Assembly: GCA_023634235.1 (NCBI GenBank)
Contig: JAMKCF010000006.1
Coordinates: 10,569,751-10,633,750 of the forward strand
DNA length: 64,000 nt
Direction of reading: 5' to 3'
Origin: Pisaster brevispinus
Lineage: Eukaryota; Echinodermata; Asteroidea; Forcipulatida; Asteriidae
The position numbers and the translations under genes are program-made. The notes under the pieces were generated by a model that was not told the origin of the DNA, made no database searches, and saw only the letters and a list, made by a program, of their open reading frames with translations. Below, in pieces: positions 59,801-63,854 of the stretch (its first letter is position 1; every line of letters begins with the position of its first letter).

Positions 59801-62800
59801 GTTGTGTCAGTGCAAAAACAATCTCCTAAAATAGCACTCAAGGTACGCGCAAGTTGGAAATTGTCAATACATATCTCGATTAAAATAGCCTGGATGTATA
59901 CGCAAAACAAGTACGTGCCGATATACAACATTTTTGCATGGAGCATTTTCGTGCGAAATATGGCATTTTTGCAAAATCGAGATACAAGGTTTTTGCACTG
60001 ACATGACAAAATATTGATACCTATGTGAAACCAGTGTTTTGCTCTAGTAAGATTTTCGGTAACACCATGTACATGAAATCTCTCTTTGAGTTGTGCTAGT
60101 TCTATAAAAAAAATGGTGGTGTAACAACTCGGGCGTAGTTACACTACCAGTTCTTTTCATAACCAACACAACTCAAAGAGAAATTTCATTTATTTTCCCT
60201 TGTGGTTTATGACTTGATTATTGTTACATTTTCTGATTGATTCTTTTTTGCAGAGAGCTACTTCTCAGTGAGCCCCAGCTTCAGTCTTTACTGAGCATGA
60301 GAGACTGTACGCAGAACCCATCCGAGGTTCTCTCCCGCGCCATCATCGAACCGCTCAATATGCTCAAGAACCAGGGTCGCATCGCCATGGATACCTGCTT
60401 GATACTCGTGGACGGTCTGAGCGAGGCAGAGTTTCACAAGTCAGATTACGGGGACACCATCTCTTCGTTTATCACCAAAAACATCATGAAGTTTCCACCA
60501 TGGATAAAGGTTTGCAGTGTTCTTCTCCATGGTCTTCTCTAGGCGGTGCAAGTCTCGCGAGTATTTGAACACTGGGACCCGTTCGAGTGTGCAAGTCTGT
60601 TTTCCTTCATGCCTTAAAGCAATGTCTGTATGATCAAAGTGGTCCCAAAGTGTTCAAATACTTGCAAGACTTGCACGGTCTATTGATCAGATTTATCTGA
60701 TGACATTATTCACAATAAATCTTCGTTGGGCCATATCAATCCAGATGTAGTTTCATCGGAGTTTAGAAATGTTCAACTTTGCAAACCTTTGCAAAGCTGC
60801 AACAAGAAAATCTTAGTACTATCTACCAATTGAGGGTGCACTTTGTGTAGTCTAAGAGTTGGACAAACTGGTGCACTGGGTATGTAATTCACAAAAGTGC
60901 CTTAAAATAGCAATGTGAAGTGGGGAACCAGACAGACAGTGAGGAGCAAACTATTTCGATCAACCTGCATGATAGATTTTCCAAATACTGATGGTCAAAA
61001 GTATGAATGGTCCTTTCGAGATGAATTATTTGCATTCGCATTGGAAATTTGTTTTGCATTCTTAAGAAGTATGACCCCGGTTATTTAAGACAAATGAGAT
61101 AGTAAGGATCATGGTTTGAATAAACTCTCAGCAAACTTAACTTCCCACATAGTGCAACTGAGGATTGTGATATCATTTTCAGAAGATCTTTTTGTGACCA
61201 AACAACTTGACTTACCACTAAACTTGGCTTAAGGTGATTAAAACCGTGTCATGAGCCACCTGTACTTGTACATGAGACAGAAGTCATGTTTTACATTGTT
61301 ACATTGTCTTTCCTAGTTGCAAAGCCTAAGCGGGGGAGGGGTCAGCTCCCATTTTTAATATGGGATGGTAAACAAATTGTGGTGTTTTTTTTAATGGGCT
61401 GGGCTTTACCATTCCCAGCATACAAAATCTGCCACATGGCTCAGCGTGAGTGTCAACAGTACACACATTCAACCCATCTGATAAAGTGAAACCATTTCAG
61501 CCATCTGTTTATTGCATCAGGTGGTGCCGTTAACGTCTGGCAGACACTCTGCATGAGTAGCTCTGTGGTTTTCACCATCCCCCCCAAACCCCCCCCCCCC
61601 CCTCACCACCAATTAAAGGTTACTGTAACCAGAGGCCATGTACAACAATGATGTGATTTCTGATAGAGGGCAATCATTTAAGGGTTAAATGATAATCTTT
61701 TGCCTTCTTTGAAAAGAGAAGAATGAAATAAATGTTGTTCAAAATTGTTACCTTTGTCTATTTCTATACTTAATGGGTTTGATTGGTTTCTTTAAAACTA
61801 ACCCAGGTGATCATCACAATCAGGAGTTCCCTCGTTGACATCGTCAAGATGCTCCCTCTGCACAAAGTATGCCTGGACAAATCAACGACCAACGCTACCA
61901 GCACCTCGTCAGAACATGTGCAAAAGGACGCTGAGCAGTACATCAATTTCCGCCTGCAGCAGAGTGCCTCTGTACGCGACAACGTTCTCCTGAACGGCAA
62001 GCTAGAACACTCGGCGCAGTCCAAGTTCCGCAACCACTTGCAGTCGCTGAGCCGTGGCTGTTTTCTGTACCTGAAGCTCACCCTGGATCTGATCGAGAAA
62101 GGCCACATCGTCCTGAAGAGCACTAGCTACAAGGTCCTGCCGATCAATCTTTCTGAGGTGTACCTCTTGCTCTGTAACCTCAAGTTCCAGACGACGAGGG
62201 CATTTGATCGCGTCTCTCCAATCTTAAACATTGCTCTGGCTTCCCTCTACCCACTCCCAGACCTCCTCGTCTTGGACGTTATGAATGCTGGATACATCAC
62301 CACGTACGTGGAGAAGGAGGACTTTAAGCAGAGGATCGAGATGGTCTCAAGCTTTCTTTGTTTTCGAAAGGATGGGACGAGGATGTTCTATCATCCGTCG
62401 TTTAGAGAGTGGTTGATTCGGAGGGACGAAGGCGAGAGTGTTAAGTTCATGTGTGATCACAGGTAAATCCAGTCACTGTAAATGCGATAGTTATTCACCT
62501 CAATCAGCCTCAACCTCAGATGTTTTTGCTTATGGATTGTCCCTTAATACAGTTTAGATTTTATAACAACTGCTTACTCTAAGCAAAGTAAAAGGCACCC
62601 TAAAGCCAGGTTCATACTTAATGGGAACAACAAAAGCGATGTAAGTTTTCTTGAGTCACAGTCCAAGAATCTGTTTCTCCATGCCAGGATTACAATTTTA
62701 CATCAGCTACAAGGCAAGGTTTTTTGAGAGTAACAGCCTGAGATTTTCTTCTTTTTTTTAATGTAAAGGGATGAAGGCCTTCTGATTGTTTTACATGTAG

Positions 62801-63810
62801 CAGTCTTTATAATGAGAAATGGAACACTAAAAGACGGTAAACAAGATGTACATCTGAAGTTTGTTAGTGAACTGAATCAACTAACTGCCAAAATAAGTTT
62901 ACAAAAAACATTTGAGACAAAGACTAATTATTTGAGGTTATCTGTCTCTTTGCAGGTCCGGCCATGCCCTGTTAGCCTTCAAGCTCAGCCGTCAATCCAG
63001 GCATCTGAATCGAGACCAAGCGTTTGAGCTCGGGCATCACATCTTGAAGGCTCATATCTACAAGACGTTGGGGAGGCAGCTGGGAGGGTTCTCAGCGAGG
63101 GAGCTGCAGGCGGTGTGGATGCACCTCAACACGGACCAGCTTTCCTTCAGTCTGGCAACCAGGAGAAATCTCTTCTCTCCCAATGTCAAGGTGAGAGTTC
63201 AATTTGACCATTGGTAGGAAATGTTTTGTGCATATTATCTATAAATATGTGAATACAGTCACAGTAAATACAAGTGATGTGTGTTGTAGCCAAGTGGTCA
63301 AGCGCACTGGACTCATGCTCTGATGTTTTGCTTAGCAAAGTGTGGGTTCGAGGAAACAAATGGGAAAAATTGCTTAAAAATGCATTTTTCACTAAACAAT
63401 CAAATTAACATTGGCCTGAAATAAATGAATATGATTGTTGTATCACTCCTTTTTGTTTACTGTAAGTAGTGCAGTGAAATAGAAATTCTCCCAAGGGGTT
63501 TATGGTTTCTCTGTAAGGAATGATCAATCTACGAGGAGTTTTACATGGTGCAATTTCTCATATTTCCTCTTAGGTCAGCCGCCTTTTACTGCTCGCTGGT
63601 GCCAACCCCAACCACCACACAGATGTACTGAACAGCGCCCCCATCATGTGCGTGTCGGCCAGGGAGGGGCACACAGAGATGGTCTCTTTATTGCTGGAGT
63701 TTGACGCTGACGTGAACGAGGAATGCGATCGCGGGATGACGGCGCTGAGCTACGCAGCCGCTAATGGCCATCTCGAGATCATGAGGATGTTGATTATTAA
63801 GAAATCCAGG
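20642..63810 (+). CDS. TANC: TANC/rolling pebbles orthologue with N-terminal RING finger, 14 coding exons, 3' end outside window
   Basis: Seen: fourteen exons at 20642-20792, 26253-26396, 29888-30049, 51675-51797, 52322-53587, 54085-54317, 55039-55246, 57811-57930, 58573-58848, 59516-59729, 60254-60509, 61807-62462, 62956-63190 and 63574-63810 splice in frame on GT/AG sites to 1427 codons. Domains in order: C3HC4 RING (residues 8-47), Pro/Ser-rich linker to about 800, P-loop ATPase with Walker A GEVGTGKT (860-867) and Walker B CLILVDG (1014-1020), a conserved helical linker, and ankyrin repeats from 1349. Known of the family: TANC1/2 are scaffold proteins of the postsynaptic density; insect Rols7 is a myoblast-fusion adaptor under the membrane. 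Recognised by TANC-specific blocks such as [40 protein letters not shown] and [11 protein letters not shown]. The remaining ankyrin repeats, TPRs and C-terminus are outside. Inferred role: cortical scaffold. Orthology to TANC1 versus TANC2 cannot be assigned. Confidence 0.93.
22100..22458 (+). mobile_element. tRNA-derived SINE, full length
   Basis: Head with TAGGCCAAGCGATGAAGAGC and consensus B box GGTTCGAGTCC, then GTGTCCTTGAGCAAGATACT, CCTTCGGATGAGACATTAAG, CTGGGATTGGTAGTGC, CACTTATTGTGGAGTAG, GTGTTTCTGGTTCACATAG and an A-rich tail ending in AATAATATAATAGG-type sequence. Best preserved copy of the family at 14770, 36183 and 63286. Confidence 0.9.
23027..23039 (+). repeat. 13-base poly-C tract
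   Basis: One of many homopolymer C or G runs: also 7737-7748, 24958-24972, 41455-41471, and G runs near 23286, 39957, 46371 and 47524. Confidence 0.9.
24158..24354 (+). repeat. Dispersed 'CTGATTCTGCAGAAAGT' repeat, copy 2
   Basis: GAGCTGCCCACTCTCCCTGA ... TTCTGCAGAAAGTTCCCTGC ... GGAAACTTTTTCTC ... ACAAGATGCAATTGCAGCTC. Ends exactly where the palindromic MITE at 24355 begins, suggesting the MITE inserted at its end. Confidence 0.75.
24355..24596. mobile_element. Palindromic MITE 'GGGCCCAATTTCATAGAGCTG', best copy
   Basis: Left arm GGGCCCAATTTCATAGAGCT ... GCTAAGCA ... ATGAAATTTCTTCC ... ATTACCAACCAAATTTCC is mirrored by the right arm ending AGCTCTATGAAATTGGGCCC. Nearly 100 bases of each arm pair, leaving a short unpaired centre. 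Diverged relatives at 28085, 29499, 31129, 37110 and 47166. Confidence 0.9.
25755..25900 (+). repeat. Dispersed 'CCAGATTGCACAG' repeat, copy 2
   Basis: GCTCCAAATTGCACAGGAAA ... TTCCAAAGATGTTGTTTCAA ... AGCATGCTTCGGCCAAACAT. Parallels 13310 and 39637. Confidence 0.7.
26253..26396 (+). CDS. TANC: TANC coding exon 2: proline-rich segment
   Basis: 144 bp, phase 1 to 1, residues 51-98. Acceptor TTTGTGTAG, donor GTAAAG. The peptide is charged then proline-rich, with [11 protein letters not shown], a stretch of the type bound by SH3 domains, followed by SPKSPISPQ with possible proline-directed phosphorylation sites. It carries no globular domain. It was accepted because it continues the frame from the RING exon, has good splice sites and shows codon use unlike the surrounding AT-rich intron. 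It is symmetrical, so skipping it would not shift the frame. Confidence 0.8.
26492..26625 (+). repeat. Dispersed 'GAGAGGGCAAGG' repeat, copy 5
   Basis: AGAATTTCATCTTTGAGAGG ... AAAGGGCACTTCCACTGCAA ... CTAAAGGGACACCAAGGAC. Forms an inverted pair with the copy at 26655. Confidence 0.75.
26655..26822 (-). repeat. Dispersed 'GAGAGGGCAAGG' repeat, copy 6
   Basis: Complement orientation: GCCTTGGTACCCCTTCAAAA ... TTTTAATGGAAGTGCTGTTT ... ACCCTCTCAAAGATGGAATT. Only about 30 bp separates it from copy 5, so the transcript could form a long hairpin. Confidence 0.75.
28626..28815 (+). repeat. Dispersed 'CTGATTCTGCAGAAAGT' repeat, copy 3
   Basis: GGGCTGCCAACTCTCCCTGA, TTCTGCAGAAAGTGCCCTGA, AATAAACCAATC and GACTGCAAGATGCAAATG, as in 16485 and 24158. 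Confidence 0.75.
29361..29472. mobile_element. 112-bp MITE 'TAGACCGTGCAAGT'
   Basis: Left TAGACCGTGCAAGTGTCGC is mirrored on the right by GCGAGACTTGCACAGTCTA, about 29 bp of inverted end. A second copy is at 60540-60682. TA may be the target duplication. Confidence 0.8.
29499..29668. mobile_element. Diverged relative of the palindromic MITE at 24355
   Basis: Starts GGGCCCAAGTTCATAGAGCT, contains GGCATTTTGGCTGGTAACC and ends TTTGTGAAACTCTATGATTT, an eroded inverted end. Confidence 0.7.
29888..30049 (+). CDS. TANC: TANC coding exon 3: proline-rich segment
   Basis: 162 bp, phase 1 to 1, residues 99-152. Acceptor CTTTGCCACAG, donor GTATCA. The peptide includes [16 protein letters not shown], another SH3-ligand-like run, then a polar [19 protein letters not shown] tail. 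Base composition changes sharply here: the CCCCCGCCCGCCCTG stretch stands out from the T-rich flanks. No recognised domain. The assignment rests on frame continuity and splice sites. Confidence 0.78.
30505..30850 (+). repeat. 25-bp minisatellite, open in all three forward frames
   Basis: Unit ATGGAGCCATGGATCAGCC plus AGAGCC, period 25 bp (for example GCCATGGATC at 30611 and 30636), about nine regular units at 30580-30800 with degenerate flanks. Because 25 is not a multiple of 3 and the unit holds no stop in any frame, three overlapping frames of 82-95 codons arise. Judged non-coding. Confidence 0.92.
31129..31316. mobile_element. Diverged relative of the palindromic MITE at 24355
   Basis: GGGCCCAATATCATAGAGCT at the left and AGCAGCTCTATGAAATTGGT at the right are inverted; GGCTGGTAACCTTATTCTGG inside is shared with 29499. 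Confidence 0.8.
31563..31706 (-). repeat. Dispersed 'GAGAGGGCAAGG' repeat, copy 7
   Basis: CGCCTTGGTGTCCCTTCAGA ... TGCAATGGAAGTGTCTTTTG ... CCCTCAAAGATGAAACTCC. Inverted relative to 6075. Confidence 0.7.
33601..33753 (+). pseudogene. THAP zinc-finger fragment of a transposon protein
   Basis: Frame from 33601 to TGA at 33751. Features: CIVAGC (C-x4-C, first zinc pair), [15 protein letters not shown] with the THAP signature HRFP, then W at 33706, W at 33718 and [13 protein letters not shown] domains are C2CH zinc fingers at the N-terminus of DNA-binding proteins and P-element/Kolobok transposases. The C-terminal Cys-x2-His pair and the AVPTIF-like box are absent because the frame stops, and no in-frame ATG sits close by. 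Either a broken transposase or the first exon of one. Confidence 0.7.
33840..33990 (-). repeat. Dispersed 'GAGAGGGCAAGG' repeat, copy 8
   Basis: GCCTTGGTGCCGCTTCAAAA, TTTCCAATGGAAGCTCCATT and CCTTGCCCTTTCAAAGAGG. Lies inside the TTAA element at 32769 and so inserted after it, unless it is part of its body. Confidence 0.7.
34360..34460 (+). mobile_element. tRNA-like retroposon head
   Basis: GGTGGTCTAGTGATAAGACA resembles a tRNA-Glu-type D-arm/A box and GGGTTCGAATCCCACCC is a B box/T-arm with a paired stem. The acceptor arms do not pair, so this is a SINE head and not a working tRNA. Confidence 0.6.
34632..34985 (+). repeat. ~260-bp dispersed repeat, copy 2
   Basis: GGGCATTTCCTGACAGGCAA ... 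TAACAGCTGGACAAAGTTTG ... TACAAATTGTGCCTGCAGGA, AGTCCAGGCTATGTGGCTC. Matches 17445-17700, with an extra ~80-bp segment near its start. Confidence 0.75.
35740..36175 (+). mobile_element. Second tRNA-derived SINE family, copy 1
   Basis: Head AGGTTGGCGTAGTGGTTTCT, B box GGTTCGAATCCCAC, later GGATTTTCCTCCCACATCTA. The same parts recur in order at 49140-49390. It differs from the main SINE family in head and body. Confidence 0.65.
36183..36511 (+). mobile_element. tRNA-derived SINE, full length
   Basis: Clear A box ATGGCCGAGCGGTTCAGTTC (tRNA-Ser/Leu-like), B-box variant GGTTTGAGTCC, GTGTCCTTGAGCAAGATG, GGGACATTAAGCC, TAGGATTGGTAGTGCCC, GTGTTTCTGGTTCACATAGC, and a tail AACAAAACAGTAATAATTA. Same family as 22100. 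Confidence 0.9.
37110..37440. mobile_element. Palindromic-MITE relative with internal duplication
   Basis: CCATAGAGCTGCACAAGCAC opens it and GGGAGCTTTATGAAAGTGG closes it. The middle ~125 bp, from CTCTGCTAAGYACATACAAA to TTGCTTARCAGACAAAATTA, is present twice in tandem. Confidence 0.8.
37565..37745 (+). repeat. Dispersed 'GACCAGTGAAATGACAA' repeat, copy 1
   Basis: CGTTCTCCCTGAACAGTGGT, GTTGAAAAGCATCCACATTT and GGGACCAGTGAAATGACAAA. The second copy is at 56745-56925. Confidence 0.75.
39637..39785 (+). repeat. Dispersed 'CCAGATTGCACAG' repeat, copy 3
   Basis: GCTCCAGATTGCACAGTAGG, GCTTTTAAAACCAAGGTAAA and AGCATGCTTCGGCCAAACAT, as at 13310 and 25755. Confidence 0.75.
42959..43385. mobile_element. 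TTAA-flanked Kolobok-like MITE, copy 2
   Basis: 427 bp. Left end AGGTAGGGTCATAGATTGG preceded by TCAA; right end complement AGTTAGGGTTATAGAGATTG followed by TTAA (43386-43389). Direct-orientation copy of 2580-3019 with shared internal blocks AAACTTACTTGG and CTGCAGCTGT. Confidence 0.75.
44120..44260 (+). repeat. 29-bp tandem array, five units
   Basis: GGCAAGCAACTTTTCAGTTG plus ARTTTCACT recurs at 44120, 44149, 44178, 44207 and 44237 (the last step is 30 bp). Units are nearly identical. Confidence 0.95.
44824..44860 (+). repeat. 37-base uninterrupted poly-C tract
   Basis: Longest homopolymer of the window, followed by GTCCCCCAG. The length may be an assembly estimate. Confidence 0.9.
45525..45855. 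mobile_element. 453-bp MITE family, copy 2 (right end decayed)
   Basis: Left end GGGGCTCCAAGGTCAAATTC, then GATGCACTCATTTTCCAATA, TGTAAAATGCCACTGAG and TGTACATTTTTGTACAG, matching 19768-20220. The terminal inverted right end is not recognisable. Confidence 0.7.
46272..46284 (+). promoter_or_regulatory. Perfect DR1 nuclear-receptor half-site pair
   Basis: AGGTCAAAGGTCA: two AGGTCA half-sites one base apart, the consensus bound by HNF4 and RXR heterodimers. It lies in a relatively non-repetitive block (about 46130-46350) inside intron 3, so an enhancer is possible. Function is inference. Confidence 0.4.
47166..47350. mobile_element. Diverged relative of the palindromic MITE at 24355
   Basis: GGGCCCAATTTCATAGAGCT start, GGTTACCAGCCAAAATACAG middle and TTTTTGCTTAGCAGAAAATT right arm. 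An adjacent fragment of another copy is at about 47010-47150. Confidence 0.75.
48620..48936 (+). mobile_element. tRNA-derived SINE with alternative tail
   Basis: The head is of the main family (GTGGGCGAGTGCATAAGAGC, CTGGTGTTTCCGATCAGCAG, B-box-like GGTTGGAGTCC, AAGCAAGACACTTAAACC), but the body ends ACTGAGCGCATTGAGACGTC ... GTGCTATATGAGAACTATC and ATTATTATTA. It shares this tail style with 57449. Confidence 0.8.
49140..49390 (+). mobile_element. Second tRNA-derived SINE family, copy 2
   Basis: GATCAGGTCGGCTCAGAGGT, TTTCTTTCCCTGCCTTTCGC, B box GGTTCGAATCCCACC, GAGGTTTTCCTCCCACATCT, and a tail GTGTAATGTAATGAAGTAAT. Parallels 35740-36175; a tail-only fragment is near 43980-44030. Confidence 0.7.
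49749..50169. mobile_element. TTAA-flanked MITE 'AGGCAATGTATA', copy 1
   Basis: TTAA at 49745-49748 and 50170-50173. Ends AGGCAATGTATATCTTTTGG and, inverted, the AATTACCAAAAGTATACTCT side. The centre holds a hairpin GAGAAAGGCTTCATGCCTGA / AGCCTTTCTCAG. Copy 2 is at 58968. Kolobok-like by its TTAA duplication. Confidence 0.8.
50265..50414. mobile_element. ~150-bp MITE 'TAGACCCCTTGCA'
   Basis: TAGACCCCTTGCATATGACG at the left is inverted as GTGCAAGGGTCTA at the right. A decayed relative is at about 13670-13770 (GACCCCTTGCACAC ... CACAAGCTCAAAC). Confidence 0.7.
51675..51797 (+). CDS. TANC: TANC coding exon 4: acidic/proline-rich segment
   Basis: 123 bp, phase 1 to 1, residues 153-193. Acceptor TTCCTCATGAATAG, donor GTGAGG. 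Peptide [19 protein letters not shown] is followed by a very acidic [21 protein letters not shown] with several casein-kinase-2-like sites. No domain; a disordered linker. The GC-rich, frame-preserving block between AT-rich flanks supports it as a real exon. Confidence 0.8.
51798..52321 (+). other. Intron 4 of TANC
   Basis: 524 bp, phase 1, AT-rich, no element recognised. Ends in a T-rich tract and TTCTGTTTCAG. Confidence 0.85.
52322..53587 (+). CDS. TANC: TANC coding exon 5: large disordered scaffold exon
   Basis: 1266 bp, phase 1 to 1, residues 194-615. The longest exon; low-complexity, rich in S, P, Q, R and K. Visible motifs: [12 protein letters not shown] near the start (amphipathic), SH3-ligand-like [13 protein letters not shown] at 434-446, a short helical [20 protein letters not shown] near 460, and VVPPKT. 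The serine-rich region before the P-loop is likewise long and poorly conserved in TANC proteins. Donor GTAAAT follows AAT G. If this intron were retained, the frame would run 14 more codons to TAG at 53629-53631, giving a short RING-plus-linker protein without ATPase or ankyrin repeats. Confidence 0.9.
53588..54084 (+). other. Intron 5 of TANC
   Basis: 497 bp, phase 1. Most of it (about 53690-53880) is a decayed copy of the MITE at 59803-60006, ending TTTTGCACTGACATGA. Confidence 0.75.
54085..54317 (+). CDS. TANC: TANC coding exon 6: disordered segment
   Basis: 233 bp, phase 1 to 0, residues 616-693. Acceptor CTTTTCCAG, donor GTGAGA. The peptide is S/T/P/H-rich ([20 protein letters not shown], then [20 protein letters not shown]) and ends [11 protein letters not shown]. 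No domain. Frame continuity with exons 5 and 7 supports it. Confidence 0.85.
54318..55038 (+). other. Intron 6 of TANC
   Basis: 721 bp, phase 0. About half is the inverted-repeat element with tRNA-like core at 54662-54990; the remainder is AT-rich. Confidence 0.8.
54662..54990 (-). mobile_element. Inverted-repeat element with embedded tRNA-like segment, copy 2
   Basis: ATAAACCACAAGGAAAAC at 54662-54679 is inverted as GTTTCCCTTGTGGTTTAT at about 54973-54990. On the minus strand the core reads GATAGCTCAGTTAGTAGAGT and GAGACCGCCAACATTAGGGC, as at 7588-7880. The same end sequence also occurs alone at 60193-60210. A tRNA relic inside a terminal-inverted-repeat unit. Confidence 0.75.
55039..55246 (+). 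CDS. TANC: TANC coding exon 7: disordered segment
   Basis: 208 bp, phase 0 to 1, residues 694-762. Acceptor AACTTTTCAG, donor GTAAGT. Peptide [20 protein letters not shown], then [40 protein letters not shown] and RHRSAS. The LSP-type and HRSAS segments look like phosphorylation or 14-3-3-type sites (inference). No domain. Confidence 0.87.
55312..55548 (+). repeat. Degenerate ~40-bp tandem array
   Basis: About six units of ACTCATGTYACATTGATGAT followed by ATCCAATTCTGCAGTT, with drift between units. Confidence 0.85.
55549..55795. mobile_element. 247-bp MITE 'GAAGCATTGAAGGGACA'
   Basis: GAAGCATTGAAGGGACA at 55549-55565 is inverted as TGTCCCTTTAATGCTTC at 55779-55795. The interior is built of repeated ATAATTATGACTT words in both orientations. 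Confidence 0.85.
56745..56925 (+). repeat. Dispersed 'GACCAGTGAAATGACAA' repeat, copy 2
   Basis: CGTTCTCCCTTAACAGTGGT, GTTGAAAAGCATCTCTATTT and GGGACCAGTGAAATGACAAG, parallel to 37565-37745. Confidence 0.75.
57449..57780 (+). mobile_element. tRNA-derived SINE adjacent to a splice acceptor
   Basis: GTGGCCCAGTGGTGCAGTTT (A box), GGTTCGGTTCC (B box), GAGCAAGACACTTAACCATA, TCCTACGAATGGGATGTAAA, AAGGTGCTATACAAGGGTCT and GACGCCCATTGGGCATAAAT. Its 3' end is within about 30 bp of exon 8 at 57811, so it may supply the branch-point region. Confidence 0.8.
57811..57930 (+). CDS. TANC: TANC coding exon 8
   Basis: 120 bp, phase 1 to 1, residues 763-802. Acceptor CTCCCCCCAG, donor GTAAGA. Peptide [20 protein letters not shown], then [19 protein letters not shown]. 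Basic, with RRS and a short predicted helix; immediately precedes the conserved ATPase module. The [10 protein letters not shown] block looks conserved rather than disordered. Symmetrical, so it could be a skipped cassette. Confidence 0.88.
57931..58572 (+). other. Intron 8 of TANC
   Basis: 642 bp, phase 1. A probable decayed palindromic element spans about 58150-58345 (GCAATGCATCTTGGG near one end, CCCAGAATCCTTTGCG near the other) and includes CCAAGATGGACGCCATGCTG at 58201-58220. The rest is AT-rich. Confidence 0.75.
58573..58848 (+). CDS. TANC: TANC coding exon 9: P-loop (Walker A)
   Basis: 276 bp, phase 1 to 1, residues 803-894. Acceptor TTTTCTGCAG, donor GTTAGA. Peptide [20 protein letters not shown], then [15 protein letters not shown], and [20 protein letters not shown] with Walker A GEVGTGKT at 860-867 (K866, T867 for phosphate and Mg). 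The ARLPxYKPxxLLLRP and VGREWLF blocks are distinctive of TANC. The whole module belongs to the STAND class of regulatory NTPases; whether it hydrolyses ATP is not known from sequence, but all Walker A residues are present. Confidence 0.96.
58849..59515 (+). other. Intron 9 of TANC
   Basis: 667 bp, phase 1. More than half is the TTAA-flanked MITE at 58968-59327. Confidence 0.85.
58968..59327. mobile_element. TTAA-flanked MITE 'GGCAGTGTATAC', copy 2
   Basis: 360 bp. TTAA at 58964-58967 and 59328-59331. GGCAGTGTATACATTTGGTA at the left, AATTACCAAAATTACACCCTG at the right. Internal ATGTATCCCAACATATGCAT, ACAAACCTGTGAAAA and TTTTATAATATCAACAGCTC are shared with 49749-50169. Central hairpin GAATCTGAGAAAGG / TTTCTCAGATT. 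Confidence 0.82.
59516..59729 (+). CDS. TANC: TANC coding exon 10
   Basis: 214 bp, phase 1 to 2, residues 895-965. Acceptor CTTTTATTAG, donor GTAAGA. After a variable S/T-rich start ([20 protein letters not shown]) the peptide becomes strongly conserved: [20 protein letters not shown], then [20 protein letters not shown]. The VPEFVH motif and the QVxAxHxCQADN block are TANC hallmarks inside the STAND NTPase fold. A GTTGGT after CAG inside the exon could act as a weak internal donor, but the conserved downstream peptide argues against its routine use. Confidence 0.94.
59803..60006. mobile_element. ~204-bp MITE 'TGTCAGTGCAAAAAC'
   Basis: TGTCAGTGCAAAAACAATCTC at the left is inverted as GAGATACAAGGTTTTTGCAC ... 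TGACA at the right. A relative is at about 53690-53880. Confidence 0.78.
60073..60189. mobile_element. 117-bp palindromic MITE
   Basis: ATGAAATCTCTCTTTGAGTT at the left is inverted as AACTCAAAGAGAAATTTCAT at the right; the centre holds TGTAAC ... GTTACA. Confidence 0.78.
60254..60509 (+). CDS. TANC: TANC coding exon 11: Walker B
   Basis: 256 bp, phase 2 to 0, residues 966-1051. Acceptor CTTTTTTGCAG, donor GTTTGC. Peptide [20 protein letters not shown], then [20 protein letters not shown], then [20 protein letters not shown] (Walker B CLILVDG at 1014-1020, with E1023 close by) and [18 protein letters not shown]. The VDGLxEAEFHKxDYGDTI block is nearly invariant in TANC proteins and identifies the family on its own. 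Confidence 0.97.
60510..61806 (+). other. Intron 11 of TANC
   Basis: 1.30 kb, phase 0. Starts with the MITE at 60540-60682; the remainder is AT-rich with a C-run near 61590. No further exon seen. Confidence 0.85.
60540..60682. mobile_element. 143-bp MITE 'TAGGCGGTGCAAGTCTCGC', copy 2
   Basis: TAGGCGGTGCAAGTCTCGCG at the left; GCAAGACTTGCACGGTCTA at the right. Related to 29361-29472; shares CCCAAAGTG/CACTGGGACC inner blocks in inverted form. Confidence 0.78.
61807..62462 (+). CDS. TANC: TANC coding exon 12: NTPase C-terminal part and linker
   Basis: 656 bp, phase 0 to 2, residues 1052-1269. Acceptor AACTAACCCAG, donor GTAAAT. Begins [20 protein letters not shown], the sensor-1-like strand (TIRSS) that follows Walker B in STAND ATPases. 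Then a variable T/S insert, [77 protein letters not shown] and [20 protein letters not shown]. The last two-thirds resemble the helical and winged-helix regions that follow NACHT-type domains and are nearly collinear with vertebrate TANC. No frameshift or stop. Confidence 0.97.
62463..62955 (+). other. Intron 12 of TANC
   Basis: 493 bp, phase 2. AT-rich, no element recognised. Acceptor preceded by CTGTCTCTTTGCAG. Confidence 0.88.
62956..63190 (+). CDS. TANC: TANC coding exon 13: linker before ankyrin repeats
   Basis: 235 bp, phase 2 to 0, residues 1270-1348. Acceptor TCTTTGCAG, donor GTGAGA. Peptide [20 protein letters not shown], then [40 protein letters not shown] and [28 protein letters not shown] and [10 protein letters not shown] match the TANC region that leads straight into the ankyrin array. 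Confidence 0.96.
63191..63573 (+). other. Intron 13 of TANC
   Basis: 383 bp, phase 0. Contains a truncated SINE head at 63286-63358; otherwise AT-rich. Confidence 0.88.
63286..63358 (+). mobile_element. Truncated tRNA-derived SINE head
   Basis: GTAGCCAAGTGGTCAAGCGC (A box), ACTGGACTCATGCTCTGATG and GGTTCGAGG (broken B box). The body is missing. Confidence 0.75.
63574..63810 (+). CDS. TANC: TANC coding exon 14: first ankyrin repeats
   Basis: 237 bp, phase 0 to 0, residues 1349-1427. Acceptor TTTCCTCTTAG, donor [26 protein letters not shown] is the end of one repeat; [28 protein letters not shown] is a full repeat; [26 protein letters not shown] is most of the next. The ankyrin consensus positions (G-x-T-x-L, A-x-x-GH-x-x-I/V, L-L) are met. 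Ankyrin repeats mediate protein binding. The array continues beyond the window. Confidence 0.97.
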
Positions 63811-63854
63811 GTGAGTTGAGTGTCTTCATTTGAAAGCACTACACCTGTTGCATA

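Larger units (their letters stand above)
59730..60253 (+). other. Intron 10 of TANC
   Basis: 524 bp, phase 2. Filled by two back-to-back inverted-repeat elements (59803-60006 and 60073-60189) and an end fragment of the 54662-type element (60193-60210). Confidence 0.8.

Noticed and set aside
62812..63027. Plus-strand frame crossing the intron 12/exon 13 boundary in another frame
   Set aside because: Out of frame with the conserved TANC peptide that starts at 62956; a shadow.
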